A DNA stretch of 42,083 nucleotides from Prorocentrum cordatum (lineage: Eukaryota > Sar > Dinophyceae > Prorocentrales > Prorocentraceae): the NCBI GenBank assembly GCA_963575745.1, contig CAUYUJ010008142.1, positions 1 through 42,083 on the forward strand. Reading direction: 5' to 3'. The notes under the pieces are model-generated. The model made no database searches and was not told the origin of the DNA. It was given only the letters and a program-made list of their open reading frames with translations. Position 1 is the first letter of the stretch. Every line of letters begins with the position of its first letter. Positions 9,700 to 19,059 of this stretch are shown here, one piece after another. The position numbers and the translations under genes are program-made.

Positions 9700-9955
9700 A
9701 TGACCAAGAACGTGGAAGAGCACATGCGCGCTCAATTGCTGGATCTATATTTCGATGATCCCAGGCTTCCCGATTGCGACGACTTCCATCTTTCACTTGC
9801 TCAAATGGCAAAGATATTACATCACGAATCGTCTGGGAAAATAATTGGACTTTGCGCTCTCGAATTCGATCGTAACTGCAAAGGTACACTGCAGATCCAC
9901 AACATGCATCAGAGAGTCGCAATGGCTGCAATGGGTTGCGATGGCAGTGCTGGCA
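9700..9955 (+). CDS. large element protein, candidate first exon
   Basis: From the ATG at 9700 the frame reads MTKNVEEHMRAQLLDLYFDD, then PDCDDFHLSLAQMAKILHHES and IIGLCALEFDRNCKGTLQIH, ending around HQRVAMAAMGCD. It has balanced amphipathic composition unlike the repeat-derived frames. After about 9955 the composition of this frame degrades and coding character reappears in frame 2 from about 10230, so an intron or frame break is expected between them. The upstream part of this frame (9559-9699) is Arg/Cys-rich and probably untranslated. An alternative upstream start in another frame is at 9564. Function of this segment unknown. Confidence 0.45.
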
Positions 9956-10141
9956 TTTGGAATATTGTTTCTGCTGCTCGTCTGCTCCATCCAGTCGACT
10001 ATCTTTCCCGGGGCTCTGCGTCATCGGTTGGAGTTCTGGAAACACGACCGACCGAACCATCCCCCTCCGAAACAATTCTGTCCGAGAGGCTTCTAGACAG
10101 CTCGGTCTGGGTTTCATTTTGTCACCTGCTGGAGACTCTGT

Positions 10142-11833
10142 ATGTTTGTTCCAGGGACAGGGGGGCAAGCGTGTTTCCAAAACCTTCTCAAGGGCGGGGC
10201 AGCGGCTTTCGGACTTTCAGCTCTATGCGTTGAACGTGCCCTGGGAACTCAAACGTCTCAAGGCACGACAGCAGCTCACGTGGTGCACGCCTGGACCCAA
10301 CGATTCACCGACAACAACCTTGGGAACGAAGAACCAATCCCGTATTCAACAATTTGTCTGCCTTCCTTCGTTGCCGCTTTGATCTGCGGAGGAGCCTGGG
10401 AATGTGTGGCACTTGATCCCAGAGTGAAGATCGACTCCAATTGTGACTTAACTGGGCTTCGCGATGACTTGGGAATGGTGACCGACTGGCAGCAGTCAGA
10501 GACACAGCATGATAGTCTCTGGGCTTCCTCTACGGATCTTGTGACGCTGGAGGGTCTGGCTAAGTCGGGGAATCTTGGGTGGATTGCAGACTCGATCAGT
10601 ACATGGGCCCAAAGAATTCTGATGGGAGGCCCGCCGTCAACTAATCAGGAAGAGGATCATATGCAACTCACTTCGATGGTTTATTGGTTGCGTTGTGCGG
10701 AGGCGGCGTGTGATGAGAACACCATCATCAATAACAACATCATGTCATGCGACAGAGGGTGCTGGGATAGCAAGTTGGGTCGCTACTGGAAGTACCAATG
10801 CGGTTTCCTACTTGAGTGTATGGTGTTGAGCTTCACGTTACGCTCGGCAGGCACTATGCAGGGTTCCCTTGCTCAAGCAGTGCGCGTTCTTCCACCAGCA
10901 TGGAAAGCTAGCTTGGAAAACCTTCTCAAGTCCTCACGTCATAGTGTGGCTTCGGCGTCCACCATTTCACGAGCTCGTTTATGTGTTGACGTTGCATTCA
11001 TGCTGTTGATGCAGAAGAGATTCGCTGATATGATATCCTCTGGCAGCGCTCCTATATTCTTCGGACTTGTAGACTCGAGCCCCCAAGGCGGCAGGAATTG
11101 GGAGCTCAGTGAAATCCAAGGTGTTCGAGGTGAGGACTTGCACTCCTGCGCCAAGGCCGCGCGTGAGATGATGTGTTTGGAACTTCTGTCTGAGGACCAC
11201 TGTGAACTGCACAGTGAATTGAAGACGGTTGTAGACTCTTACATATTCAAGCACGTCTTACCTCCGACTGCGCTTGGAACGCGGCAGAGTGGATTGCTCC
11301 ACAAGCTCCACGCAGTTGTGCATAGTTTGAGGTTGGAATCGACGTGTTGGGGAATGACTTCGATACTCTCTTCTTGTTTTCTTGGGCTGACCTCAGACAT
11401 GGGCACGGAAGCAGAACTGAATACTGTGAACGACATTTCTGTGAGAGATGCGTTTCCCTGGTGGCACGAACTTCAAATTCTTGACGATGACGGTACAACC
11501 AGTGGCCTCGAGCAGGACGTTGGCAACACCCCGGTGGTATCTTTCCGACAGTCTCTATACGTGCCTGGGACCTTCCACCTCATAGATGGCCTTTCCAAAG
11601 GCCTTCTTGACAACCTATCCTGCTGGGAGACCATGAAGCCGATGTTGGCAAGAGTTGCATCCTTTTTCCATGCACCACACACTCGCGACCTTTACAAACA
11701 TAACCTTTTGCCAGACGCAGTTCACTTCCGACTAAAATCAGGCCCCCCTGCTTTTGACGGTGGGCGCGCCTGGAACATCATTGAGCACGTGACCTCATGG
11801 CTCCTGAAGCGTAAAGAGGTGTTTCGGGGGTGA
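10142..11833 (+). CDS. large element protein, central exon; candidate RNase-H-like transposase core
   Basis: Open for 563 codons; convincing coding composition begins at about residue 30. Recognisable blocks are STISRARLCVDVAFMLLMQ (residues about 275-293), FFGLVDSSPQGG (about 306-317), LPPTALGTRQSGLLHKLHAV (about 375-395), LTSDMGTEAEL (about 416-426), FPWW (about 439), YVPGTFHLIDGLSKG (about 472-486) and HNLLPDAVHFRL near the end. I recall this motif order from multicopy uncharacterised dinoflagellate proteins. The D in GLVDSS (codon 11072) and the D in TSDMGTE (codon 11396) sit in contexts resembling the first-strand and fourth-strand acidic residues of RNase-H-fold transposases (compare 'tDnGtE'). 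This is inference only. The frame stops at TGA 11831-11833, where the next frame overlaps by 4 bp, so the protein probably continues by intron or frame change. Start uncertain; the ATG at 10142 may be internal. Confidence 0.6.
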   Translation: MFVPGTGGQACFQNLLKGGAAAFGLSALCVERALGTQTSQGTTAAHVVHAWTQRFTDNNLGNEEPIPYSTICLPSFVAALICGGAWECVALDPRVKIDSNCDLTGLRDDLGMVTDWQQSETQHDSLWASSTDLVTLEGLAKSGNLGWIADSISTWAQRILMGGPPSTNQEEDHMQLTSMVYWLRCAEAACDENTIINNNIMSCDRGCWDSKLGRYWKYQCGFLLECMVLSFTLRSAGTMQGSLAQAVRVLPPAWKASLENLLKSSRHSVASASTISRARLCVDVAFMLLMQKRFADMISSGSAPIFFGLVDSSPQGGRNWELSEIQGVRGEDLHSCAKAAREMMCLELLSEDHCELHSELKTVVDSYIFKHVLPPTALGTRQSGLLHKLHAVVHSLRLESTCWGMTSILSSCFLGLTSDMGTEAELNTVNDISVRDAFPWWHELQILDDDGTTSGLEQDVGNTPVVSFRQSLYVPGTFHLIDGLSKGLLDNLSCWETMKPMLARVASFFHAPHTRDLYKHNLLPDAVHFRLKSGPPAFDGGRAWNIIEHVTSWLLKRKEVFRG

Positions 11834-12396
11834 AGGGGTCACTCGATTCTGGGCAGGTCTTGAAAATCGGTATCGACATTCAGGGCACAAAAGGTTCAAG
11901 ACATTTGGGGTCGATTCGTTGCATTTTTAGGGGGCGTAAGGCTATGAACCAGGGTGTCTTGAACTTCCATGATCGTCGGCTAGTTTCGGGACAAGGCTTC
12001 GTGGGCCCGCGAAAAGCATTTATCAGCCGCGACGACCTAGATTCCTTAGAAGACACCCCCCTTCAGATTGCCGTCGCCAATGCCCCGTTTGATCCTTCTT
12101 CAAACCCCCTCCAGTTGATCCGCGGCAGCTGGAATTTGCAGAGGTACCTGGACAAAGGACAGGGCGACCCTGTTCGTCCGTATGCTGCGGCTGGTCAGGA
12201 CGACGACAGTAAGTATACTGCGGTGGGCAGTGTAGCTACAGCAGTGGATGAGGCACTCACCAATCCGATGTTTTGGTCGTTCCTGCATCTCTTGAACCAG
12301 ATCAATAATATCATGACTCATATGTCGGCCTGGTGCCAATCTTGTTGCTGCCACACGCAGGCCAAGACACAGGTGCTCTGGGCGATAACAACTTGA
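11830..12396 (+). CDS. large element protein, continuation segment
   Basis: The frame (188 codons) overlaps the end of the previous one. Its later part, TNPMFWSFLHLLNQINNIMT followed by WCQSCCCH (about 12260-12355), matches the block 'FW.f..l...i..L..W...CpCH' that I expect after the VPG-H block in the same dinoflagellate family, and the Cys/His cluster may bind zinc. The first part may be read in frame 3 instead (EGVTRFWAGLENRYRHSGHK from about 11832), which looks at least as protein-like, so an intron or frame break near 11835-12050 is likely. It ends at a purine tract that is probably intronic. Confidence 0.45.
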   Translation: MKGSLDSGQVLKIGIDIQGTKGSRHLGSIRCIFRGRKAMNQGVLNFHDRRLVSGQGFVGPRKAFISRDDLDSLEDTPLQIAVANAPFDPSSNPLQLIRGSWNLQRYLDKGQGDPVRPYAAAGQDDDSKYTAVGSVATAVDEALTNPMFWSFLHLLNQINNIMTHMSAWCQSCCCHTQAKTQVLWAITT

Positions 12397-12590
12397 GGAA
12401 GGGGTGGCGAGAGGAGGAGAAGGAGGATGAGGGGGAGGCGAGAATGTTTTGATAGCGGAGGCTGGCGCACCTGGTGAGAACAACACCAGGCGAGAGCAAA
12501 TTGAGCAGGAGGTGGCGAAGGGAGGACAGGGAGGACGAGGAAGGGCGAGAGTAAATCGAGGGCGGTGTGGCGTGGGAAGGACAATGAGGA
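12397..12590. repeat. intronic purine tract (GGAGGA)
   Basis: Degenerate GAGGAGG/GGCGAG repeats lie between two coding segments of the large protein. Comparable tracts occur in most other gaps between coding segments of this element. Confidence 0.8.
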
Positions 12591-12593
12591 TGA

Positions 12594-13391
12594 ATGAGTG
12601 TTTTTTTGTACAGCGGAGTGCAGCGGACTGGCAGAGTGATGATAGGAGTCGAAGCGGCCCGCCAGGTGCTCAAAGAGAACATCTGCGGAGGTGGCTGTCC
12701 CTGCCCGATGCGAGGGCGAAGATGTCCAGAACTCGCTGCCGGTGAGCTTGACCGGTTTCTGGAAGATACATTCTGTGCGGAGGTTGGCCAGTTCGTAGTC
12801 GAGCATTGCGCTGGTCTTGCAGAGCCCGACAAGGCAACTTTGCTCATGGATTTCGAGAGCGGGAAGCGTCGCATCGCCTTACAGTTGCGGATCAAGACTG
12901 ACGCTTGGCGGTGTCTACCATTGCGCTTGGTTGGTCTTGGCCACCATGATCCCACTATTGCGAGGAGGAGCCCGTTGAAATCTGTTCAGTGTTCGTGTTT
13001 GGTGCGGTGCTGCCATTGCCGCAGATGGAAAGCACCCTACCCTTCCACCTTCCATCAGGTGAAGCACATTCGCTTTCAACTGGAAGGTACATCGAAGTAT
13101 CCTCGCTGGTTCGAAGGGGCGCCCCTGATTTCATGGCTTTCCAATCCTCGGCCATGGCAGCTTTCGCATCTCGTAAGGAGCGCAGCAGTGTGCCTGGCCC
13201 AATATCAACGCTGCACCGAACAACAGCGAGCTGGCATGCACCCGCTCACGCGTGAGCTTCTGGGTCATCAAGGCCTTGGGTGGGCCAATAATTCTGGGGA
13301 TCGGTCTGCCCTCGGTTTGCCCTCGGGATTCTGTCAAAACGACGTCTGGGAGGGGGGGCACGTCAAAGTGAAACAAAACAGGTTCGGGTGA
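12594..13391 (+). CDS. large element protein, Cys-rich/helical segment
   Basis: Coding character starts near 12640 (GVEAARQVLKENICGGG) and includes CPCPMRGRRCPELAAGELDR (about 12703-12760), a Cys-rich turn followed by amphipathic helices (FLEDTFCAEVGQFVVEHCAG; KATLLMDFESGKRRIALQL), then LGHHDPTIARR (about 12936-12965). The stretch 12970-13055 looks poorer and may contain an intron. The frame recovers with HQVKHIRFQLEGTSKYPRWF and WLSNPRPWQLSHLVRSAAV (about 13057-13190). The RGRR.PELAAG block is another hallmark I recall from the same dinoflagellate family. The ATG at 12594 is not a credible start; this is an internal exon. It ends at TGA 13389-13391 or earlier by splicing. Confidence 0.5.
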   Translation: MSVFLYSGVQRTGRVMIGVEAARQVLKENICGGGCPCPMRGRRCPELAAGELDRFLEDTFCAEVGQFVVEHCAGLAEPDKATLLMDFESGKRRIALQLRIKTDAWRCLPLRLVGLGHHDPTIARRSPLKSVQCSCLVRCCHCRRWKAPYPSTFHQVKHIRFQLEGTSKYPRWFEGAPLISWLSNPRPWQLSHLVRSAAVCLAQYQRCTEQQRAGMHPLTRELLGHQGLGWANNSGDRSALGLPSGFCQNDVWEGGHVKVKQNRFG

Positions 13392-13460
13392 ACAGAGAGG
13401 CGGACAAAAATATGTTGTCAGCCATCCCCAGGTAGAATTCGTGGCCAGATCGTTTCTTTC

Positions 13461-13844
13461 TTGCGGGGCGTAGAGCTTGAACAGTTACCAGAATTACGCC
13501 GCTACGCGGATGGTTTTCTATTCATGCCGAATTTGGAAGTGAACGTGGAACGCTTGCATGCATTTGCCAGCCAGAGGTTGAAAATATGCCACCATCATTC
13601 TCCTGCATATGTGTCGATCACTCTGAGAAAACACGAGATCATGCGCGCACACAGCGACTCGCTGGAAGAGTTGGTTTCAGCCCTTTCTCAGGTTTCTGAC
13701 AGGCGAAAGGTCGTTGAGCAACTCGGACTGGTCGACCATCCCTGCTTCAACGATTATCGGCTGGCTGCGAACTTCGGCAGCAACAACAAACTCGCCTGGT
13801 CCATTCCGCACTCTATCATAAACAAGGACAGCTGGGATCCTTGA
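13461..13844 (+). CDS. large element protein, exon with NVERxHA motif
   Basis: The 127-codon frame reads LEQLPELRRYADGFLFMPN, then LEVNVERLHAFASQRLK, SPAYVSITLRKHEI and VVEQLGLVDHPCFNDY. The E of NVERLHA (codon 13548-13550) lies in a helix-like context and is a candidate for the third acidic residue of an RNase-H-type triad (after D at 11072 and D at 11396). This is speculative. It is an internal exon, so the ATG at 13461 need not be used. The stop at 13842-13844 is followed after about 8 bp by a pure GGA tract, which again suggests splicing near the end. Confidence 0.55.
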   Translation: MRGVELEQLPELRRYADGFLFMPNLEVNVERLHAFASQRLKICHHHSPAYVSITLRKHEIMRAHSDSLEELVSALSQVSDRRKVVEQLGLVDHPCFNDYRLAANFGSNNKLAWSIPHSIINKDSWDP

Positions 13845-13852
13845 GTAACCTC

Positions 13853-14060
13853 TGAGGGGGAGGAGGAGGAGGAGGAGGAGGAGGAGGAGGAGGAGGAGGA
13901 GGAGGAGGAGGAGGAGGAGGAGGAGACGAAGAAGGAGTAGGAGGGGGAGGAGGAAAAGTTATAATGGCGGGGATTTGGATGAGGGAAAGGAGGAGGAGCA
14001 GCATCAGCAGAAGGGCAGAGGGAGAAGGATGAGGACGAGGAGGAGGAGGATGAACTGTTG
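13853..14060. repeat. intronic purine microsatellite (GGA)n
   Basis: A near-perfect (GGA)n run at 13856-13925 is followed by a degenerate GGAGGA/AGAAGG tract to about 14052. Mixed CTCC/GAGG sequence follows to about 14250. It separates two coding segments of the large protein. Confidence 0.9.
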
Positions 14061-14275
14061 GGAATGGGGGTCAGTTGCTCGATCCCCCTCCTCTCGTCCT
14101 CGTCCGCCTCCCCTCTCCTCCCCTCCTTCTCTTCCTCCTCCTTCTCTGGCGCCAGTCGGCGAGGATGCTGCAGAGCCCAGGGAGGGTGGGGGTTGGGAGA
14201 GGAGGAAGAGGATGATGAGGAAGAAGAGGAGGAATCACTCAATCGGATGTATTCTTCGCCGCTTCCTAAAAGGTT

Positions 14276-16711
14276 GTGTATCGATGTGACATTCCTTCCC
14301 AGTACATGGTCCTGCCAAGTGCACTACTTGGCCCAGGCCCTGATGGCGGTGGTCCTGGCAATGGCAAAGATGGCGATGGTGAAGACGGTGGCGGGCCGTG
14401 CATGTCACCGAACGCAGGCGGTTCCAGCGCTCCTAGAGGGGGCGGGCCGCCATCAGGATCTGCCGGCGGCGCCGGAGGCGGTGGTGGCAGCAGCTCAGGT
14501 GGACCAGTCCCCCCACCTGGAGGCCCTCCAGCCAGTGACAGTTCTGGTGGCGCTGCTGGTGGTTCGGGCGACGATGGTGGCGCTGGTGGCGAGGGCCCCG
14601 TAGGGGGCTCCGTTGGCGAAAACAGCACGAATGCCACTTCATTCTTGGACCGATACATCTACAAGATGAAGTTAGCACATTTCAAAGACAGTATATCAGC
14701 CAATTCTTTCTACTCGATCATTGACAACAACTCTTCAGCCTTCAAAGCTTTGCCGAGTCGTACCCTCAGGGATCCAGCAGTGTGCCTCCAAGAGTTGCAA
14801 GCAGAGATTCTTGGGCCTGGAGATGGACCTGGCATCAGCACCGGCGATTTGACCGCGCTTCTCACTGAGCTGGACTACAGGCATCACCACGACAAGATTC
14901 AAGACGATGGTGGAGAGCCCATGGGCGAGGATGAGGACGCTCAGGAGGCTATCCACCCAAAGTTCGACACTGCCCATCGAGTCTTTCGCCTTGTGCTCAA
15001 AAACCCTGGTAACCTAAAGCGTGCGCGCACCGATCTTGACAACGGCGCTCCATGGAGCGCCAACGCAGTTTGCACGCATGACATCACGCACATCGACACC
15101 AACGTCGAAGAGATCTCGATTTCTGTTGAGACTTCATCTGCGCACCAGACGAGGGCAGATGTGGCGTGGCTACTCAACGACGAGCCAGACTTGGACAACA
15201 TGAGAATATGGGACCGACGCCCTGAGCTTGTATACAGATCGTCGGGCGGAGAATGCAGTGATTTCGACTCCACAGCTGTCTCGCAAGCGCTGCAAGCTTG
15301 CATTGCATCTGAAGCTTGGGAAGGCGAGGGCGTCCTTGAAATCGACACGGCTTGCGAAGCCCATTTACATATTCATAATTGCCTTTTGACGCTACAAAGG
15401 CATGGTGTCACGACACAACTGCATACTTCTTCATGCCCTGACGGATCGTCTCGACGGGCGTGGCAACTTACTAGCCGTGGGAAAACTGGACTTCAATTTT
15501 CAATTGTCTTGCACAATCCTCGGAGTGTCTTGGATCGGCGGCATGGAATCCCGTTGGAACAGATGACATCGTGGGAAATGATTCAACATCTACGAGAGGA
15601 TGGATGGAAAGCGTCTGTGCACTCTGGCCGCACATCTCCAACAGCGTTCGTGCTTAACGGGAAGGCAGAGAAACTGTTTTGGTTTCGCGATGGTGTGGAT
15701 GTCCAGTGTAAGAGCTACTTGTGCGTCTTGATGTCTGCAGCGAGACTTCGAGAAGTGGGTGTAGATGTCATTCCGCACTTGAAGCCGCCGAAGGATTACG
15801 CTGCCCTCCTGGCGCTGATCGGCGTGAACTTTGGGAAAAAGACTCGCCAATGTCAGAAGACGTTGGTGCTTGATGACAGTGGCGGCCTTGCACTTCCTGC
15901 TAAAGGGCGCCGCAAATCTGAAACTGGCACCGCTACCAAGACAAGTAGTCAGCCAGATGGCGCAACCGATGCAAACACCTCTGCCCTGGACAAGCTCCAA
16001 CCCAAGAAGGCCACTAGAGCTCCAACTTTTGAGGGCGATCAGGATGCCAGAGCAACGCCAGGCTCAGCCGCCGATAAAGCCCTGGCGTTTGAGAAGAAAG
16101 CGCAAGAAGCATTTACGGACAAATCGTTGGCCGCCTCGTCGCGCATTGGCGCCCGTGATTGGACGCCGCCACCGCCGCCGCCTGGTGCAAGCAATCGGGG
16201 GAAGAGGCAGGCGAAGCTGTCTATGAACCCTCGTTCCTATTATTGGGGGCCACATCTGATGTCTTTTCAGCCACCGAACGCATGGCGAGCCACGTGCTGC
16301 CGATGCGACGCCCATTGCAAGCCTGGCAAGCTCAAGACTCTCTGCACTCGCACTTTGTCGTTTCACGGCAAACAGCATGGACCCGAGGACATGCGAATTC
16401 AGCTAGGGCTCTGTAAATGGCTGAATATGTGCATGCGTTTCCCCACTCGGAACCTCCACATGGAGGTGCGTTGTTCCGTTTTGTTTGAAACGCCGCTGCC
16501 ATCCTGGGCCGACTTAGAACGCGATCGTCTCCCTGATGATTACAAGGAGCCACGGTCCCGGGCAAATAAGCGGCATGCCAAAGCTGCTCCGTCAAAGGCG
16601 CTGAAGCGCAGTGCTGCTGCTGATGCTGAGGCTGCTGTTGGGAGCAGCAGCAGCAGCGATAGCAGCAGCGACAGCTCCGATTCGAATTCGTCTTCTTCAG
16701 GTTCAGATTGA
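14276..16711 (+). CDS. large element protein, C-terminal exon (811 codons) or separate protein
   Basis: The longest convincing coding frame in the window. It begins VYRCDIPSQYMVLPS (YRCDIPSQY resembles the 'YR.D...QY' block that I recall following the NVER exon, so it is probably one protein with the upstream exons). Then come a Gly/Pro/Ser linker (residues about 15-118), a globular region from SFLDRYIYKMKLAHF (about 121) through VFRLVLKNPGNLKRART (about 236), ADVAWLLNDEPDLDN (about 288), LEIDTACEAHLHIHNCLLTL (about 350) and AALLALIGVNFG, a disordered Lys/Ala/Thr region (about 540-650), a Cys/His cluster with ATCCRCDAHCKPG and LCTRTLSFHG (about 668-695) that may bind zinc, a basic run RSRANKRHAKAAPSK that could be a nuclear signal, and a Ser/Asp-rich tail (about 787-811). 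TGA ends it at 16709-16711. No catalytic family recognised. Confidence 0.65.
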   Translation: MYRCDIPSQYMVLPSALLGPGPDGGGPGNGKDGDGEDGGGPCMSPNAGGSSAPRGGGPPSGSAGGAGGGGGSSSGGPVPPPGGPPASDSSGGAAGGSGDDGGAGGEGPVGGSVGENSTNATSFLDRYIYKMKLAHFKDSISANSFYSIIDNNSSAFKALPSRTLRDPAVCLQELQAEILGPGDGPGISTGDLTALLTELDYRHHHDKIQDDGGEPMGEDEDAQEAIHPKFDTAHRVFRLVLKNPGNLKRARTDLDNGAPWSANAVCTHDITHIDTNVEEISISVETSSAHQTRADVAWLLNDEPDLDNMRIWDRRPELVYRSSGGECSDFDSTAVSQALQACIASEAWEGEGVLEIDTACEAHLHIHNCLLTLQRHGVTTQLHTSSCPDGSSRRAWQLTSRGKTGLQFSIVLHNPRSVLDRRHGIPLEQMTSWEMIQHLREDGWKASVHSGRTSPTAFVLNGKAEKLFWFRDGVDVQCKSYLCVLMSAARLREVGVDVIPHLKPPKDYAALLALIGVNFGKKTRQCQKTLVLDDSGGLALPAKGRRKSETGTATKTSSQPDGATDANTSALDKLQPKKATRAPTFEGDQDARATPGSAADKALAFEKKAQEAFTDKSLAASSRIGARDWTPPPPPPGASNRGKRQAKLSMNPRSYYWGPHLMSFQPPNAWRATCCRCDAHCKPGKLKTLCTRTLSFHGKQHGPEDMRIQLGLCKWLNMCMRFPTRNLHMEVRCSVLFETPLPSWADLERDRLPDDYKEPRSRANKRHAKAAPSKALKRSAAADAEAAVGSSSSSDSSSDSSDSNSSSSGSD

Positions 16712-17339
16712 CTTAAGCACTCGAGCGACGCTGCAATGGGATAGATGCAGTGCTCGCTTTGGGTGGGCTGGCGGGTGGCCCACCTTCGCATACAAAAATG
16801 GCAAGAAGGAGGCAGAGGAGCAGGCGGAGGAGGATGAGCAACTGCAGGGGATCGGAAGAGGAGGGAGGGTGTAGAGGCTCACTCAAGACAGCCGAACCTG
16901 CTGGTCGCGCTCGGGTCCAGACACATCCGAGACGGTCCCAAGAGGACTTCTCCCAGGGATCTCGCGGAAACGACTGACAGCCCCTCCCGAGGAAAGAGAA
17001 GGCAAATCTCCTCCGACTCCTCACTCCTCCTCCTCCTCCTCTTCCTCCTCCTTCATCCCTCCTCCTTCCTCCTCCTCCTCCTCTTTCACTCCTCCTGCCG
17101 CTCTCCCAAGGGGGCACTCCCGGCCAACGCCTCTGCTGTTGCCGTCACCGCCAAGTGCGGGATGCGAGCGCGACAGAGGGTGAGGATCGAGGCTTTCGGG
17201 AGGATGCTCCCCTGGGCAAGTTGGTGTTGCCTGCAACAGCTTGCTCTGATTCTCTGTTGAAGTTCCCATTGTTCATTCTGCCGATCAGCGTGCGCACCAG
17301 CCTTGTGAAGCTCCTGAAGGTTTGCGAGGCCAAGAAAGC
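16712..17339. other. non-coding spacer with opposed purine and pyrimidine tracts
   Basis: 16801-16870 is GAGG-rich and 17020-17095 is CCTCC-rich, so the purine strand switches within 200 bp and the two tracts can pair. On the - strand around 17145-17360 two short frames have fairly ordinary composition (e.g. SFTRLVRTLIGRMNNGNFN), but neither has a family match, so they are not called. Confidence 0.45.
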
Positions 17340-18420
17340 ATCCGAACCTGCCGAAAGCATAGAAACAAAACAACACGCTCCAAGAACGGCAGTTCACAAT
17401 CAAAACCTTCAGAAACATCCCAAAACAAGTGAACACACTCAGATACGACCGAAATCACAAGATCTACAATGCGAACACTCAAAAATAAGGAACACAAGCA
17501 ATCAGGATACGAACGCAGCAAATCACTATGAAGACGTTGGAAACACGCCAAACAACCCCAAACGATGAAACATTTATAAAATTAATTAAAATGAATAAGA
17601 ATCAGCTAAAATCTACGAAAAAACGCTAAAACACAAAAAAAGCAAAAAAAACATTGAAATCATTAAAAACACAAAAAAATTGCAAATATTTGACAAATTT
17701 GTTAAAAAAAATGAAAAATCACAAAAAAACATAAAAAATTGAAAATTCACCTCGAGAAATCGCGAAAGGTTCGAGGAGGTTTCGAGGAGGTTTCGAGGAG
17801 GTCCGAGGAGGTTTCGAGGAGGTTTCGAGGAGGCCTGCCCCCCTCGAAACTGGAGGCGGCTCAGATCGTCGAAATCCTATGATTTTCAGGCTTGTCCACC
17901 ACCTGTCCACGGTGAACAGGTGGTGGATCGGCGTGAAAACCATAGGATTTCGACGGTCTGAGCCGCCTCCAGTTTCGAGGGGAGCCGGTCTCCTCGAAAC
18001 CTCCTCGAAACCTCCTCGAGCCTCCTCGAAACCTCCTCGAAACCTCCTCGAACCTTTCGCGACCTCTCGGAGGTGATTTTTCATTTTTTGCGTTTTTTTG
18101 AAAATTTCATTGTTTTTTTGAAATTTTCTTTGTTTTTGTGTGTTTTTGGATTTCTTGAAGATTTTTGTGTGTTTTTATGTTTTCATTGTTTTTTTTATAT
18201 TTTCTTTGTTTTTTTTTGAATTTCAATGTTTTTGGTTGTTTTTTCTTTGTTTTCAATGTCGTGTGTTTCTTTTTGTCGGTGTGATGAATTTGATTGTGTG
18301 TGGGTGGTGTTTGCAATATTTCAATATGATTTCACACTTGGTAGGTTCTTGTAAATATTTTCTCAGTTTTCATTCACATTTTCATAGATTTTCATGAGTT
18401 TCGTTCAATATGGTAGATTT
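17340..18420. repeat. AT-rich foldback (palindromic) insertion, ~1.05 kb
   Basis: The core 17745-18078 is a near-perfect palindrome centred at about 17911. CCACCACCTGT (17896-17906) mirrors ACAGGTGGTGG (17916-17926). GGAGGCGGCTCAGATCGTCG mirrors CGACGGTCTGAGCCGCCTCC. Outermost, arrays of TTCGAGGAGG on the left mirror CCTCGAAACC arrays on the right. The outer arms (17570-17745 and 18078-18300) are A-rich on the left and T-rich on the right and so are also roughly complementary; weaker A- then T-skew extends to about 17340 and 18420. It looks like a foldback/MITE nested in the larger element. The mirrored open frames on both strands are artefacts of the symmetry. Confidence 0.85.
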
Positions 18421-19059
18421 TGAGATGCCCTCGCCCAAGACGCACACTTGCTATGATTCCTTCTGGGTTTAAACGTAGTAGGAGTTCAGACAGTGAGTTC
18501 CTCCCAAAGATGATCCAGATAGGCTCCGCGGGGCTCCCACAGGTCAATAGTAGATTCCTTGGCGGATCCCAGACAATCGTGACCTCGGCGAGCCCTTTGT
18601 ACTCAGCAAGGAGAGCTGAACGCTTCGGCACAGACGGTCCCCTCCCTGCCTCCTCCATCCAGCTCTGCAGCCGGCTTCAGCTCCCAAGGGCGATCTTGCA
18701 ACTTGTGCGACGCCCTTTGTTCTTCTGAAATGACATTCAGACCGACTGCAGCAGCGGCTGCAACGGAGCGCAACCGCGATGGGGATCCTGGGTTTGCAAC
18801 CATCCTGCCTGGCAGGAAGGTGAGGTGTGGTAGTCTGCAGTGGCTGGCAGATCGTTCTGACCTTCCACCTGGACCTCGTGGAGCGCAAGAACTGTTTGCG
18901 TGGCCAGAACGCACGTTGGAGGCCCCGTTTGGAGAGGATGACCCCTGAGGGACAAAGGGAAAGAGAAGGACGAGGAGGAGCAATCGGAGGAGGTGAAGGG
19001 GGCATCGTCGTCGTCTGTAGTCGCAGGCAGCGCAACAGCAGGACGGGTGGGTTGACAAC
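18421..19059 (+). other. possible 5' exon of the methyltransferase, then purine tract
   Basis: 18770-18948 reads RDGDPGFATILPGRKVRCGS, then LQWLADRSDLPPGPRGAQEL, with ordinary composition. It lies just upstream of the motif I exon and ends at TGA 18946-18948, followed by a GGAGGA tract (18955-19005) like those in the other introns of the element. This would suit an N-terminal exon but is unproven. 18421-18770 has open frames on both strands without recognisable features. Confidence 0.35.

Noticed and set aside
17719-18084. Two similar Arg/Pro-rich proteins on opposite strands
   Set aside because: They are mirror translations of one palindrome (17745-18078).
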